Source: DASSUW01 sp963792385 (GTDB lineage: Bacteria > Actinomycetota > Thermoleophilia > Solirubrobacterales > Solirubrobacteraceae). From it: a stretch of DNA of 64,000 nucleotides. Position 1 is the stretch's first letter, and each line of letters opens with the position of its first letter. The stretch spans positions 806,001 through 870,000 of the forward strand of contig CAWBVZ010000007.1 in assembly GCA_963792385.1 (NCBI GenBank), in the 5' to 3' direction. The position numbers and the translations under genes are program-made. Shown here piece by piece: positions 27,312 through 35,081 of this stretch. The notes under the pieces were generated by a model. The model had not been told where the DNA came from, did no database searches, and worked only from the letters and a program-made list of their open reading frames with translations.

Positions 27312-28511
27312 CTACGGGATGATCCGAAACAGCCGTCGCGACGGTCGGGACGTGTTGTCGTGCCGATCCCGAGCCACGGCGACGAGCCGGTAGCTGCGCG
27401 GCGCGAGCGTGCGTCCGGCGAGCCGTCCGGTGAAGCGGAACGTGTTCAGCCCGGCCTTGCCGGCATGACGGAAGCTGCCGGCCAGCGTGCGGTACCGCTT
27501 GCAGCGCGGCTTGGTGCGGTTGGCGGGTGTGCGCGCGACACAGCGGCCGCGCACGCGGTGGCCGGGCAGTACGTGCTGGACGCGGACCGTCACGGTCGCG
27601 GCTTCGCTGATGCGGTAGGTGACTCTGGTGCCACGGGTGCGGGCGCTAGCGAGATCACTTCCCCCGCTGCCGTTCAAGTTCGCGAACGAGATCACGCCGG
27701 GCAGACTGCCCGGCCGCGACTCACTGGCCCACCAGATCCGACCTGCGACGGGATCAACCGCCACGCCGACCGGGTCGCTCACGGTCGCACCGGTGGTGTT
27801 GAGGTCGGCGCCGCCGCTCCCGTCGAGGTTGGCGAACGAGATCTTGGCGGCGCCGAAACTGGCCCAGTAGATCCTCCCGAGCGCCCGATCGACTGCCAGC
27901 CCGGTCGGCAGGTTCACCGTCGCGCCGGTGATGGCGAGATCGCCGCCACCGCTCCCGTCCAGCCGGGCGAACGAGATGTTGTTGCCGCCACCGCCTGTGT
28001 TGGTCCACCAAACTCTGCCTCCCGCCGGATCGATCGCAAGTCCCTGGGGACCGCTGACCGTCGCACCGGTGGTGTTGATGTCGCCGCCGCCGCTACCGTC
28101 CAAGCCGGCGAAGGAGATCTTCCCGAAAGAGTTGTTACTGGCCCAGTAGACCCTGCCCGCGACGGGATCGATCGCAAGCCCTTCCGGGCCGTTCACCGTC
28201 GCACCCGTGGTACCGAGGTCGCCACCGCCGCTGCCGTCCAGATTGGCGAACGAGATCTTGCCGGCGGCGAAATTGGCCCAATAGATCCTGCTCGCGACAG
28301 GATCGATGGCGACCCCGAAGGGGTTGCTCACCGTCGCACCGTCTGTGACAAGGTCGCCGCCGCCGCTGCCGTCCAGATCGGCGAACGAGATCTTGTTGCC
28401 GCTGTAGTTGGCCCAGTAGATGCGGTCGCTTGCTTGAGCCACCGATGCGAAAACGCCTGCGAGCACCACAGCCGCGAGCGCGATCCGTGGCGCGAACGAG
28501 ATGTGGCTCAA
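27312..28511 (-). CDS. Secreted six-bladed YWTD-type beta-propeller protein
   Basis: 399 residues with a signal peptide (IALAAVVLAGVFASVAQA). Six tandem units of about 45 residues follow, each with the core IYWAN...KISFA-LDGSGG-D...GATV...G-AIDP, matching six propeller blades of the LDL-receptor YWTD type; the corresponding DNA forms tandem repeats. The last 95 residues are a separate beta domain (NTFRFTGRLAGRTLAPRSYR) often found at the end of secreted proteins in this lineage. Probably binds an extracellular ligand; unknown. Confidence 0.82.
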   Translation of the reverse strand: MSHISFAPRIALAAVVLAGVFASVAQASDRIYWANYSGNKISFADLDGSGGGDLVTDGATVSNPFGVAIDPVASRIYWANFAAGKISFANLDGSGGGDLGTTGATVNGPEGLAIDPVAGRVYWASNNSFGKISFAGLDGSGGGDINTTGATVSGPQGLAIDPAGGRVWWTNTGGGGNNISFARLDGSGGGDLAITGATVNLPTGLAVDRALGRIYWASFGAAKISFANLDGSGGADLNTTGATVSDPVGVAVDPVAGRIWWASESRPGSLPGVISFANLNGSGGSDLASARTRGTRVTYRISEAATVTVRVQHVLPGHRVRGRCVARTPANRTKPRCKRYRTLAGSFRHAGKAGLNTFRFTGRLAGRTLAPRSYRLVAVARDRHDNTSRPSRRLFRIIP

Positions 28512-28570
28512 AGGATGCCCCTCGGACGGTTAAAGGAGCAGACGCCGGCGGCGGCGATTTCTTCCCCAGA

Positions 28571-28753
28571 TCAGTCCTTCTTGAAGAAGCCGCCCTGATA
28601 GTTCGCCGATTCGGCCTGGTTGTGCGCGTCGTAGGGGTTAGGGGATCCCTTCCGACGCTCGCGCCGCCAGGCCCGACGTTCCTTGCGGTGATGCCGGCGC
28701 TCGCGCATGCGGGTGCGCCAGCCGGGCTTCTCCTTCTCGGCTCCCTGGGTCAT
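28571..28753 (-). CDS. Small highly basic protein
   Basis: 60 residues, rich in Arg/Lys in the first 35 (WRTRMRERRHHRKERRAWRR) and polar after (NPYDAHNQAESANYQGGFF). An AAGGAGC site precedes the ATG. Could bind nucleic acid; not recognised. Confidence 0.6.
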   Translation of the reverse strand: MTQGAEKEKPGWRTRMRERRHHRKERRAWRRERRKGSPNPYDAHNQAESANYQGGFFKKD

Positions 28754-28813
28754 AGGGGGCTCCTTGGTCGCTTAAGCGACCCTACACCTGCGAGCGTCGC
28801 CGGCTAGCTCGTT

Positions 28814-28838
28814 CGGCCGCTCAGTTCGTGAGCGGCCG
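28814..28838 (-). terminator. Stem-loop overlapping the end of the next gene
   Basis: CGGCCGCTCA pairs with TGAGCGGCCG around a 5-base loop; the stem contains the stop codon of the gene at 28821. No T tract, so moderate support. Confidence 0.5.
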
Positions 28839-29447
28839 GACGCAGCGGAAGCTCAGCTGCTCGCTGATCTTGAAGTTGCTGAAGGCCGAGGTGCCGGTGT
28901 AGTCCGTGACGCCCCAGGCGTTCGCTTCCGTGGTCACGAACGCCTCCGCCGTCCACTCGTAGTTGGCGAGGCCGGCGTTCCCGGTGCCCAGGCTTACCCC
29001 GGGCAGCGTCGCGAACGTGTCGAGCTCGAACAGGGTCGGTAGGCGCGCGTCGGCGGCGCCGCACGTTCTGCCCGCGCTGATGTACCCGCTGGTCGCCCTG
29101 GCCTGGTTCTCGAAGCAGGCGCCAACCGCTCGCGTCGAGCCGGCCGGGCAGCCGACGCGGAACGAGCTCGAGTCCTGGCCGTCGAGCCGATCGGCATTGT
29201 CCGCCGCACCGGCACTCCCGGCCGTCGTCGCGACGGCGGCCGCGGGCACCCGGCCGAGGCTGGCCTCCCTCAGCTCGCGGCCGGTGACCGTGTCGCGCTT
29301 GAGCTTGGCGGCGGCGACGGTGCGGTCGCGGATGTTCTTGCCGTTGATCTTGACCGCGGCGTACGAGCTGCCGCCGAGGGCGATGAACACGGCGATCGTC
29401 GCCATGACGTTGGCATAAGTGAGTCGCTCACGCAGCGTGGTCGGCAT
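28821..29447 (-). CDS. Membrane-anchored or secreted protein of a Thermoleophilia-type family
   Basis: 208 residues. The N-terminus RLTYANVMATIAVFIALGGS is a single hydrophobic anchor of a kind I associate with many surface proteins in Solirubrobacterales. It is followed by KINGKNIRDRTVAAAKLKR and a variable C-terminal domain with four cysteines (VGCPAGSTRAVGACFE and SFRCVRPL at the end). Role unknown; probably surface exposed. Confidence 0.78.
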   Translation of the reverse strand: MPTTLRERLTYANVMATIAVFIALGGSSYAAVKINGKNIRDRTVAAAKLKRDTVTGRELREASLGRVPAAAVATTAGSAGAADNADRLDGQDSSSFRVGCPAGSTRAVGACFENQARATSGYISAGRTCGAADARLPTLFELDTFATLPGVSLGTGNAGLANYEWTAEAFVTTEANAWGVTDYTGTSAFSNFKISEQLSFRCVRPLTN

Positions 29448-29509
29448 GCCTCCAAGCTACGTCCGGCGGCAGCTCCGCGAAATTGCGGAAACCCACAAGC
29501 TTTGGGCGG

Positions 29510-30307
29510 TCAGGCGGCTCGTTCGGCCAGGAACCCCTCCCAGGTCCGGCGGCCGACGGCGCGGTCCGGGGCCAGGTTCGCGCCGGCCCGGAACGCGCGA
29601 GCGGCCTTGCCGGGCAGCCGGATCGGCACGATCGCGCGATGCTTGCGGCGGGCGCGCAGGTAGCCGCGAACGAGGTCGGTCATCGCGTACACGCGCGGGC
29701 CGGCCATATCGGGCACGAGGCCGGCCGGGGCGCCGAGCGCGAGCTCGACGAGCCGGTCCGCCACCTCTCCCGTGTCGACGGGCTGGAAGTGGAACCCGGT
29801 CGGGACCGGGATCACGGGCAGCTTGGACATCTGCTGCGCTGTCAGGAACGACAGGTCGTGGAATTGCGTCGCGCGCAGCGTCGTCCACGGCACGCCGGAC
29901 TCGGCCACGGCCCGCTCGGCGGCCAGCTTGGCCTCGAAGTAGCCGAACATCGCGCGGTCGACGCCGCTGACGACCGGGACCCGGTCGGCGCCGACGACCG
30001 AGATGTACACGAGGTGCCGCACGCCGGCCTCCGACGCCGCTCGGACCAGGTTCACGGCCTTGTCCTCGTCGCCCTTGGTGCTGCCCGCGAGGTGCACGAC
30101 GATCTCCGCCCCGTTGACCGCGGCGTCGATGCCCTCGCCCGTGGCCAGGTCACCCGTCATGTACTCGATGCCCTCCTCCCTCTCGTGGCTGTGCCGGCTG
30201 AGCACCCGGACCTTGGCGCCGGCGTCCCGCAGCCGCGGGACGACGAGGCGGCCGAGCGTGCCCGTGCCGCCGGTGACGAGAATCGGAGTGCCTGTCGCTG
30301 TGCTCAT
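29510..30307 (-). CDS. NmrA-like NAD(P)-binding reductase/epimerase
   Basis: 265 residues from the ATG at 30307, which has a GGGAAG site. The Rossmann motif is ILVTGGTGTLGRLV at residue 9, and the sequence lacks the Tyr-x-x-x-Lys pair of classical SDRs (VYISVVGADRV instead), typical of atypical SDR-a/NmrA proteins. It is divergent from the SigJ-like sigma factor; such sigma factors commonly sit beside oxidoreductase or epimerase genes and control them. Confidence 0.87.
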   Translation of the reverse strand: MSTATGTPILVTGGTGTLGRLVVPRLRDAGAKVRVLSRHSHEREEGIEYMTGDLATGEGIDAAVNGAEIVVHLAGSTKGDEDKAVNLVRAASEAGVRHLVYISVVGADRVPVVSGVDRAMFGYFEAKLAAERAVAESGVPWTTLRATQFHDLSFLTAQQMSKLPVIPVPTGFHFQPVDTGEVADRLVELALGAPAGLVPDMAGPRVYAMTDLVRGYLRARRKHRAIVPIRLPGKAARAFRAGANLAPDRAVGRRTWEGFLAERAA

Positions 30308-30326
30308 GGTGCTTCCCTTCTGGCTT

Positions 30327-30368
30327 CGGTCACATCGGCGCGATTTCGCCGGTCTACCTCTGTGACCG
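30327..30368. promoter_or_regulatory. Inverted CGGTCACA repeats, candidate promoters of the SigJ/ECF41-like sigma factor
   Basis: CGGTCACA (30327-30334) and its exact reverse complement TGTGACCG (30361-30368) face each other between the divergent reductase and sigma genes. ECF41-type sigma factors are described as using a TGTCACA -35 and a CGTC -10 with about 16 bases between. On the plus strand GGTCACA, 16 bases, GGTC fits closely; on the minus strand the -10 is not recognisable. Suggests autoregulation; inferred. Confidence 0.5.
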
Positions 30369-30391
30369 ACCACGAACGAGGAACGTGACCG

Positions 30392-31252
30392 ATGCACGAC
30401 AACGACTGGCTGGCACAGCGCTTCGAGGAGCACCGGACCCGTCTGACGGCCGTCGCCAACCGCATGCTCGGCTCGGCGACCGAGGCCGACGACGCGGTTC
30501 AAGAGGCCTGGATCCGACTCAGCCGCTCAGACGCGGAGGCGATCGAGAACCTGGGCGCCTGGCTCACGACGGTGCTCTCGCGGGTGTGCCTGAACATCCT
30601 GCAGTCCCGTCGTTCGCGGCCGGAGGTGCCGCTCGGCCCCGACCTGCCCGAGCCCGCGGCCGGCCCTGACCCAGAGCAGGAGGCACTGCTCGCCGACTCG
30701 ATCGGGCTCGCGCTGCTGATCGTGCTCGACACGCTCTCGCCCGCGGAGCGGATCGCGTTCGTGCTGCACGACATGTTCGGCGTGCCGTTCGAGGAGATCG
30801 CGCCGATCCTCGGCCGCAACGCTCCGGCAACCCGCCAGCTGGCGAGCCGCGCGCGTCGCCGGGTCCAGCACGAGGACGCCAGCCCCGAGGCCGGCAGGCT
30901 CCGGCACGCCAAGCTCGTCGAGGCTTTCCTCGCCGCGGCCCGCAAAGGCGAGTTCGACCAGCTCCTCGCGCTCCTCGACCCCGACGTCGTCCTCACCGCT
31001 GACGAGACGGCGGCGGAGATGGGCGCGGCACGGGAGATCCGCGGGGTCGCCGACGTCGCCGCGTTCTCCCGGCGCGCACGCGGCGCGACGGCGGCGCTCC
31101 TCGACGGAGCGGCCGCCGTTGTATGGATCGTCGACCAGCAGCCGCGCGTCGTCTACCGCTTCACGACCAGCGACGAGACGATCACCGGCATCGAGCTGAT
31201 CGCCGACCCGGCGCGCCTACGCGAGCTCGACCTCGTGGTTCTCAACGATTGA
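30392..31252 (+). CDS. ECF sigma factor, SigJ/ECF41-like, with SnoaL-like tail
   Basis: 286 residues, GAGGAA site before the ATG. Region 2 is RMLGSATEADDAVQEAWIRL, region 4 is LSPAERIAFVLHDMFGVPF with ATRQLASRARRRVQ. The linker keeps the DLPEP motif. The tail (LVEAFLAAARKGEFDQLLAL) is NTF2-like and ends IELIADPARLRELDL. The DGGGR-like motif of classic ECF41 tails is not present (LTADETAAEMGA instead). No anti-sigma gene is nearby, consistent with tail-mediated control. Confidence 0.9.
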   Translation: MHDNDWLAQRFEEHRTRLTAVANRMLGSATEADDAVQEAWIRLSRSDAEAIENLGAWLTTVLSRVCLNILQSRRSRPEVPLGPDLPEPAAGPDPEQEALLADSIGLALLIVLDTLSPAERIAFVLHDMFGVPFEEIAPILGRNAPATRQLASRARRRVQHEDASPEAGRLRHAKLVEAFLAAARKGEFDQLLALLDPDVVLTADETAAEMGAAREIRGVADVAAFSRRARGATAALLDGAAAVVWIVDQQPRVVYRFTTSDETITGIELIADPARLRELDLVVLND

Positions 31253-32482
31253 CTCGACGGTGTCCGCGGGCGCGTTCTGCTTTCTCGACAGGGCGAGGAA
31301 CGGGAGCGCGAGCGCGGAGATCCCCGATGCCAGCAGATACGACGGCGCGTATCCCCACACGTCGGCGGCCCGGCCGAGCACCGGCTGGGCCCAGACGCCG
31401 CCGGCGGAGGACATCAGCGAGTCGAACGAGAGGATCGTCGCCCGCTGCCGCGACGGGATCAGGCCGTTGAGGTAGGTCTGCCGGATCGGCATCGTGGCGG
31501 CGAACAGCAGCCCCCAGACGACGATCAGCCCGATCACGGCCCAGAAGTTCTCGAACACCCCGATCAGGAGGAGCGACGCCGTCGAGAGCCCCGCCGTCGT
31601 GATCAGCGCAGACGTGCGGCGGCGGAAGATCCGGCGGATCCGGGGGGCGGCCATCCCGCCGAGGATCTGCGCGCCGGCGACGATCGCCGCCACCAGGCCG
31701 GCGATCTGGTAGGCGTGCGGGTCGCCGTAGAGCTCCAGCAGGTACGGCTGCAGGGCGTAGAAGCCGTAGATGCCGACGCCGCCCGTGAACAGGGCCTCGA
31801 CCATCAGCCATTTCACCGCGGGCACGCGCCAGCCGAAGTCGATCGAGGCGGACGCGATCTTCCGCATCTCCGCCAGCGGGCGGCCGCCTTTGGCAGGAGT
31901 GAATCCGACGTCGTGCATCATCCGGAACGCGGCGACGAACATCACCATCAGGACGACGCCGCGGAGCACGAACGGCACCCCGAGGCTCGTCTGCTGGGCG
32001 ATGAACCCGCCCGCGACCGAGCCGGTGAGCATCGCCGCGCCGCCGACGATCTGGCCGCGCCCGAAGACCGACTCCGTCGTTCCCGTGAAGCCGGTCGCGG
32101 CCAGCGCGTCGATCAGCCACGCCTCGACCGCCCCGGAGAAGAACGTGAAGCCGAGCCCGAGCAGGATCGAGGCGATCGCCCACTCCCAGAACGGCGCCTC
32201 GATCTGCCACAGCAGCACGTAGAGCAGCGTCGACGCCGTCAGCGTGAGCGTGCCGAGCAGGTATGAGGCACGGCGCCCGACGGTGTCCGCGACGATCCCG
32301 GTCGGCACCTCGAACAGCACCATCCCGACGGTGAAGAACGCGTTCGCCGCGAACGCCTCCAGGTTCGTGAGCCCGGCGTCGAGCAGGAAGATCGTGTTGA
32401 TCCCCCAGATGAGCGACGCGGCCAGCGTGTTCCCCAGGAGGAGCAGCAGGTATGTGCGCTGGATCGAGCGGGCCGTCGGCAT
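31217..32482 (-). CDS. MFS transporter
   Basis: 421 residues with about 12 hydrophobic helices, starting TYLLLLLGNTLAASLIWGIN. The loop 2-3 signature is FEVPTGIVADTVGRR. A drug or metabolite exporter is likely; substrate unknown. The start at 32482 lies 5 bp after the mnmA stop, so they are probably cotranscribed; the 3' end overlaps the convergent sigma gene by 36 bases. Confidence 0.9.
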   Translation of the reverse strand: MPTARSIQRTYLLLLLGNTLAASLIWGINTIFLLDAGLTNLEAFAANAFFTVGMVLFEVPTGIVADTVGRRASYLLGTLTLTASTLLYVLLWQIEAPFWEWAIASILLGLGFTFFSGAVEAWLIDALAATGFTGTTESVFGRGQIVGGAAMLTGSVAGGFIAQQTSLGVPFVLRGVVLMVMFVAAFRMMHDVGFTPAKGGRPLAEMRKIASASIDFGWRVPAVKWLMVEALFTGGVGIYGFYALQPYLLELYGDPHAYQIAGLVAAIVAGAQILGGMAAPRIRRIFRRRTSALITTAGLSTASLLLIGVFENFWAVIGLIVVWGLLFAATMPIRQTYLNGLIPSRQRATILSFDSLMSSAGGVWAQPVLGRAADVWGYAPSYLLASGISALALPFLALSRKQNAPADTVESIVENHEVELA

Positions 32483-32487
32483 GCGCG

Positions 32488-33906
32488 CTAGGCGCTGATG
32501 GTCCCCCACCCCACGACGACGTCGCCCCGGAGCAGGCACGCGGTCTGCCCCGGTGCCGCCCCGTCGACGGGGCCGTCGAGCTCGAGCTCGAGCCGGCGGT
32601 GGGTGCCCGCCTCGAGGTCGCCTGCCACGCGGCAGGCGACCGGGCGGGAGCGGTAACGGAGCTTGACCGCGTCGACCTCGGCGCCGGCGCGGTGCAGGCG
32701 GGCGCCGCGGACCGAGACGGCGTGGGTCGCGAGCGCCGAGTGCGGCCCGACGGTGACGCGGTTGGTGGCCGCGTCCTTGGCGAGCACGTACAGCGGCTCG
32801 GTGGCCGCGATCGCGAGCCCGCGCCGCTGGCCGACGGTGTAGTTGTGGTGGCCGCGGTGGCGGCCGAGCACGCGGCCGGTCAGGTCGACGACGTCGCCGG
32901 GGCGCTCCGGCAGGCTGCCGTGCCGGGCCAGGAACGCCGCCTTGCCGGTGCCGGCGAGGAAGCACAGGTCCTGCGACTCGGCCTTGGAGGCGACGGGCAG
33001 GTGGGCCTCGGCGGCGAGCGCGCGCACCTCGGGCTTGGTCAGGTCGCCGAGCGGGAACCGCAGCCGGGCGAGCGTGGCAGCGGACACCGCGGCGAGCATG
33101 TAGGTCTGGTCCTTCGCCGGATCGGCGGCCGCGCGCAGCAGTCCGTCGGCGGTCTGGCGCGCGTAGTGACCGGTCGCGAGGTGGGCGGCGCCGAGGCGGT
33201 CGGCGAACTCGACCATCGCGTCGAGCCGCACGTGGCCGTTGCACCCCACGCACGGGTTCGGCGTCAGGCCGCTCGCGTGATCGGCCAGGAACGGGTCGAC
33301 CACGCCGGCGCGGAACTCGTCGCGCAGGTCGAGCGTGAAGTGCGGCATGCCCATCCCGTGCGCGACCGAGCGCGCGATCCGGACGGCGTGCGCGGAGCAG
33401 CACGACGCCTCGGCGTCGTTCGACGGGTCGGCCCACAGCTCGAGCGTTACGGCGGCGGCGTTCTCCCCGGCGAGCAGCGCCGCGACGGCGGAGTCGACGC
33501 CGCCGCTCATCGCGACGAGCGTGCGGTCGGGGTCGGCGGGGAGCGCCGCCCCGGCGCGAACGGCGGCGCCGAGCGCGCCGTGCAGCGCGTCGGCGACGAG
33601 GTCGGCAGCGTGGAACTTGCCGGGTGAGAGCCCGCCCAGCTCGGCCGCGATCGTGTGCGCGCCGACGCGCGCGGCGTCGAGCACGTGCGCGTCCTGTACG
33701 AGCGTGACGGCCGCCGATCCGGCGGCGGTCATCGTCCCGCAGCCGGAGGCGTCGAACCCGGCGGCGGTGACGCGCTCGCCGTCCACCCGGAGCGAGATGC
33801 GGACAAGATCGCCGCAGGCAGCGCCGCCGGCGCTGCCGTCAAACGCACCGGCCGGGCGCAGACCGCGCCCGGCAGGGTGTTCGAGGTGCTCGCGGAACAA
33901 CTCCAC
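32488..33906 (-). CDS. mnmA: tRNA 2-thiouridine(34) synthase MnmA with N-terminal IscU/NifU-like domain
   Basis: 472 residues from a GTG at 33906. Residues 1-120 form an IscU-like scaffold domain (VELFREHL start, GGAACGDLVRISLRV, GFDASGCGTMTAAGSA, SPGKFHAADLVADAL). Of the three scaffold cysteines the first two are present; the third, usually Lys-x-His-Cys, is Ala here. Residues of about 125 onward are MnmA: AMSGGVDSAVAALL PP-loop, NPCVGCNGHVRLDAM with the first catalytic Cys, and ESQDLCFL with the second-region Cys; it thiolates U34 of Glu, Gln and Lys tRNAs. The fusion suggests direct sulfur handling; inferred. Confidence 0.9.
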   Translation of the reverse strand: MELFREHLEHPAGRGLRPAGAFDGSAGGAACGDLVRISLRVDGERVTAAGFDASGCGTMTAAGSAAVTLVQDAHVLDAARVGAHTIAAELGGLSPGKFHAADLVADALHGALGAAVRAGAALPADPDRTLVAMSGGVDSAVAALLAGENAAAVTLELWADPSNDAEASCCSAHAVRIARSVAHGMGMPHFTLDLRDEFRAGVVDPFLADHASGLTPNPCVGCNGHVRLDAMVEFADRLGAAHLATGHYARQTADGLLRAAADPAKDQTYMLAAVSAATLARLRFPLGDLTKPEVRALAAEAHLPVASKAESQDLCFLAGTGKAAFLARHGSLPERPGDVVDLTGRVLGRHRGHHNYTVGQRRGLAIAATEPLYVLAKDAATNRVTVGPHSALATHAVSVRGARLHRAGAEVDAVKLRYRSRPVACRVAGDLEAGTHRRLELELDGPVDGAAPGQTACLLRGDVVVGWGTISA

Positions 33907-33928
33907 GAGCGGTGAGTCTAGGCCGGGC

Positions 33929-34989
33929 TCAGGCTTGGGAGCCGCAGAGCGTGAGGTGGTGCGCGTCCATGCGCTTGTTGAAGCGCTTGCCGCGGGCTCG
34001 GAGCGACGGACTGTCGAACTTGCATCGCCGACTGCAGCCGGCTCATGCTCGGGTTCGGGCCGAGGTACGTCGAGAGGCTCGACAGGTACGCCGCGTAGGC
34101 CGCGTTGTCCGCCACCGTCGCGCGCTTGAATGCGCGCCACTTCTGCGGGGCCTTGACGGCCTTGAAGTCGGCTCGACCAGCGGGCCCAGCGAGCGTTGAA
34201 CTGGGTGAAGATGCCGCCCACCTCGCGCAGGTTGTTCACGCTGCCGTCCGAGTTCGGGATCCCCGCGAAGGCCTTTCCGTTCCGGGTGCAGATGCCGTTG
34301 ACCCGGCGCAGGTACGCGTCCTTGAACAGCCCGGTCGTGTTGCGGAAGGCGTCCACGACGGTCTGGTCGATCGTCGTCGTGTCGACGTAGCCGACCAGCG
34401 TCTCGGCGTGCAGCTCCGGATCGGTGATCACGATCGTGGGCGACTGATCGACGTCGACTCCGCGGGAGATCCGCCCGTACTTGGCGATCTGCCTGATCGG
34501 CGCGACCTGCACCGACACGCGGCCATTCCAGCGGTCGACGTCCTTCAGCGCGGCGCGCACGGCCTTGTCGTCAGCGGCCTTGCGATTCCAGAAGAGGAGC
34601 ACGAGCACCTTGTTCTTCCGCAGCGCCCGGGCGACCGGCTTCGGGAGACCCTTGAGTTCCTCCGCGACGGCGGCGGCCGCGGGGCTGGCGGTACCCGGCT
34701 TGGCGGTCTCGGTGCCGGACTTGGTCGTCCCTGCGGCGGCCTCTTCGGCGTCGACGCCGTCGACGCTCTCCTGGGCGTTGAGCTGACCATTAGAGGCCTC
34801 GACGGCCTCCTGGGCGGACTCGGCGATCTTGCCGGGCTTGCTCACGGCAGGTTCGGAGGTCTGGACGTTCGGGGCCGGCTCAGCGGGCGGCACGACTTCC
34901 GTCTTCGGACGCATGAACAGCATGTACATGCCGGTCACTGCGATAGCGAGGATGACAAGGATTCGGATCGGCGGGGAGATCTGGCTCAC
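33929..34989 (-). pseudogene. Membrane-anchored thioredoxin-like protein, two apparent frameshifts
   Basis: Starts MSQISPPIRILVILAIAVTG (one helix), then an acidic linker and a thioredoxin-like domain without a CxxC pair (KVLVLLFWNRKAADDKAV, then SPTIVITDPELHAETLVGYV). Near 34170 one extra base must be skipped to continue as DFKAVKAPQKWRAFKRATV, and near 34022 another to reach KFDSPSLRARGKRFNKRMDA and the stop at 33929. Ignoring the shifts, the first frame runs into MnmA without a stop. Either decay or sequencing errors; the corrected protein is about 352 residues. Function unknown. Confidence 0.7.
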
Positions 34990-35081
34990 ACGCCGCTAAT
35001 CGGCACCTCACCCGAGAAGGTTGAGCCTGATGGGGTGCAGCCCCCAGGGGATTGGTTCGTGCGTGTCGTGGAGCCAGTCCC

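Noticed and set aside
27312..28511. CRISPR or other short repeat array
   Set aside because: The regular repeats are codons of propeller blades, in frame and with no spacer structure. No CRISPR array was seen in the window.
31217..33436. Long open frame joining the MFS transporter to upstream sequence
   Set aside because: The upstream half is the off-frame reading of mnmA; the MFS protein starts cleanly at 32482.
32488..34989. A single 833-residue thioredoxin-IscU-MnmA fusion
   Set aside because: The stretch between the two parts is off-frame sequence; conserved residues continue in other frames and a good GTG start exists for IscU-MnmA at 33906.
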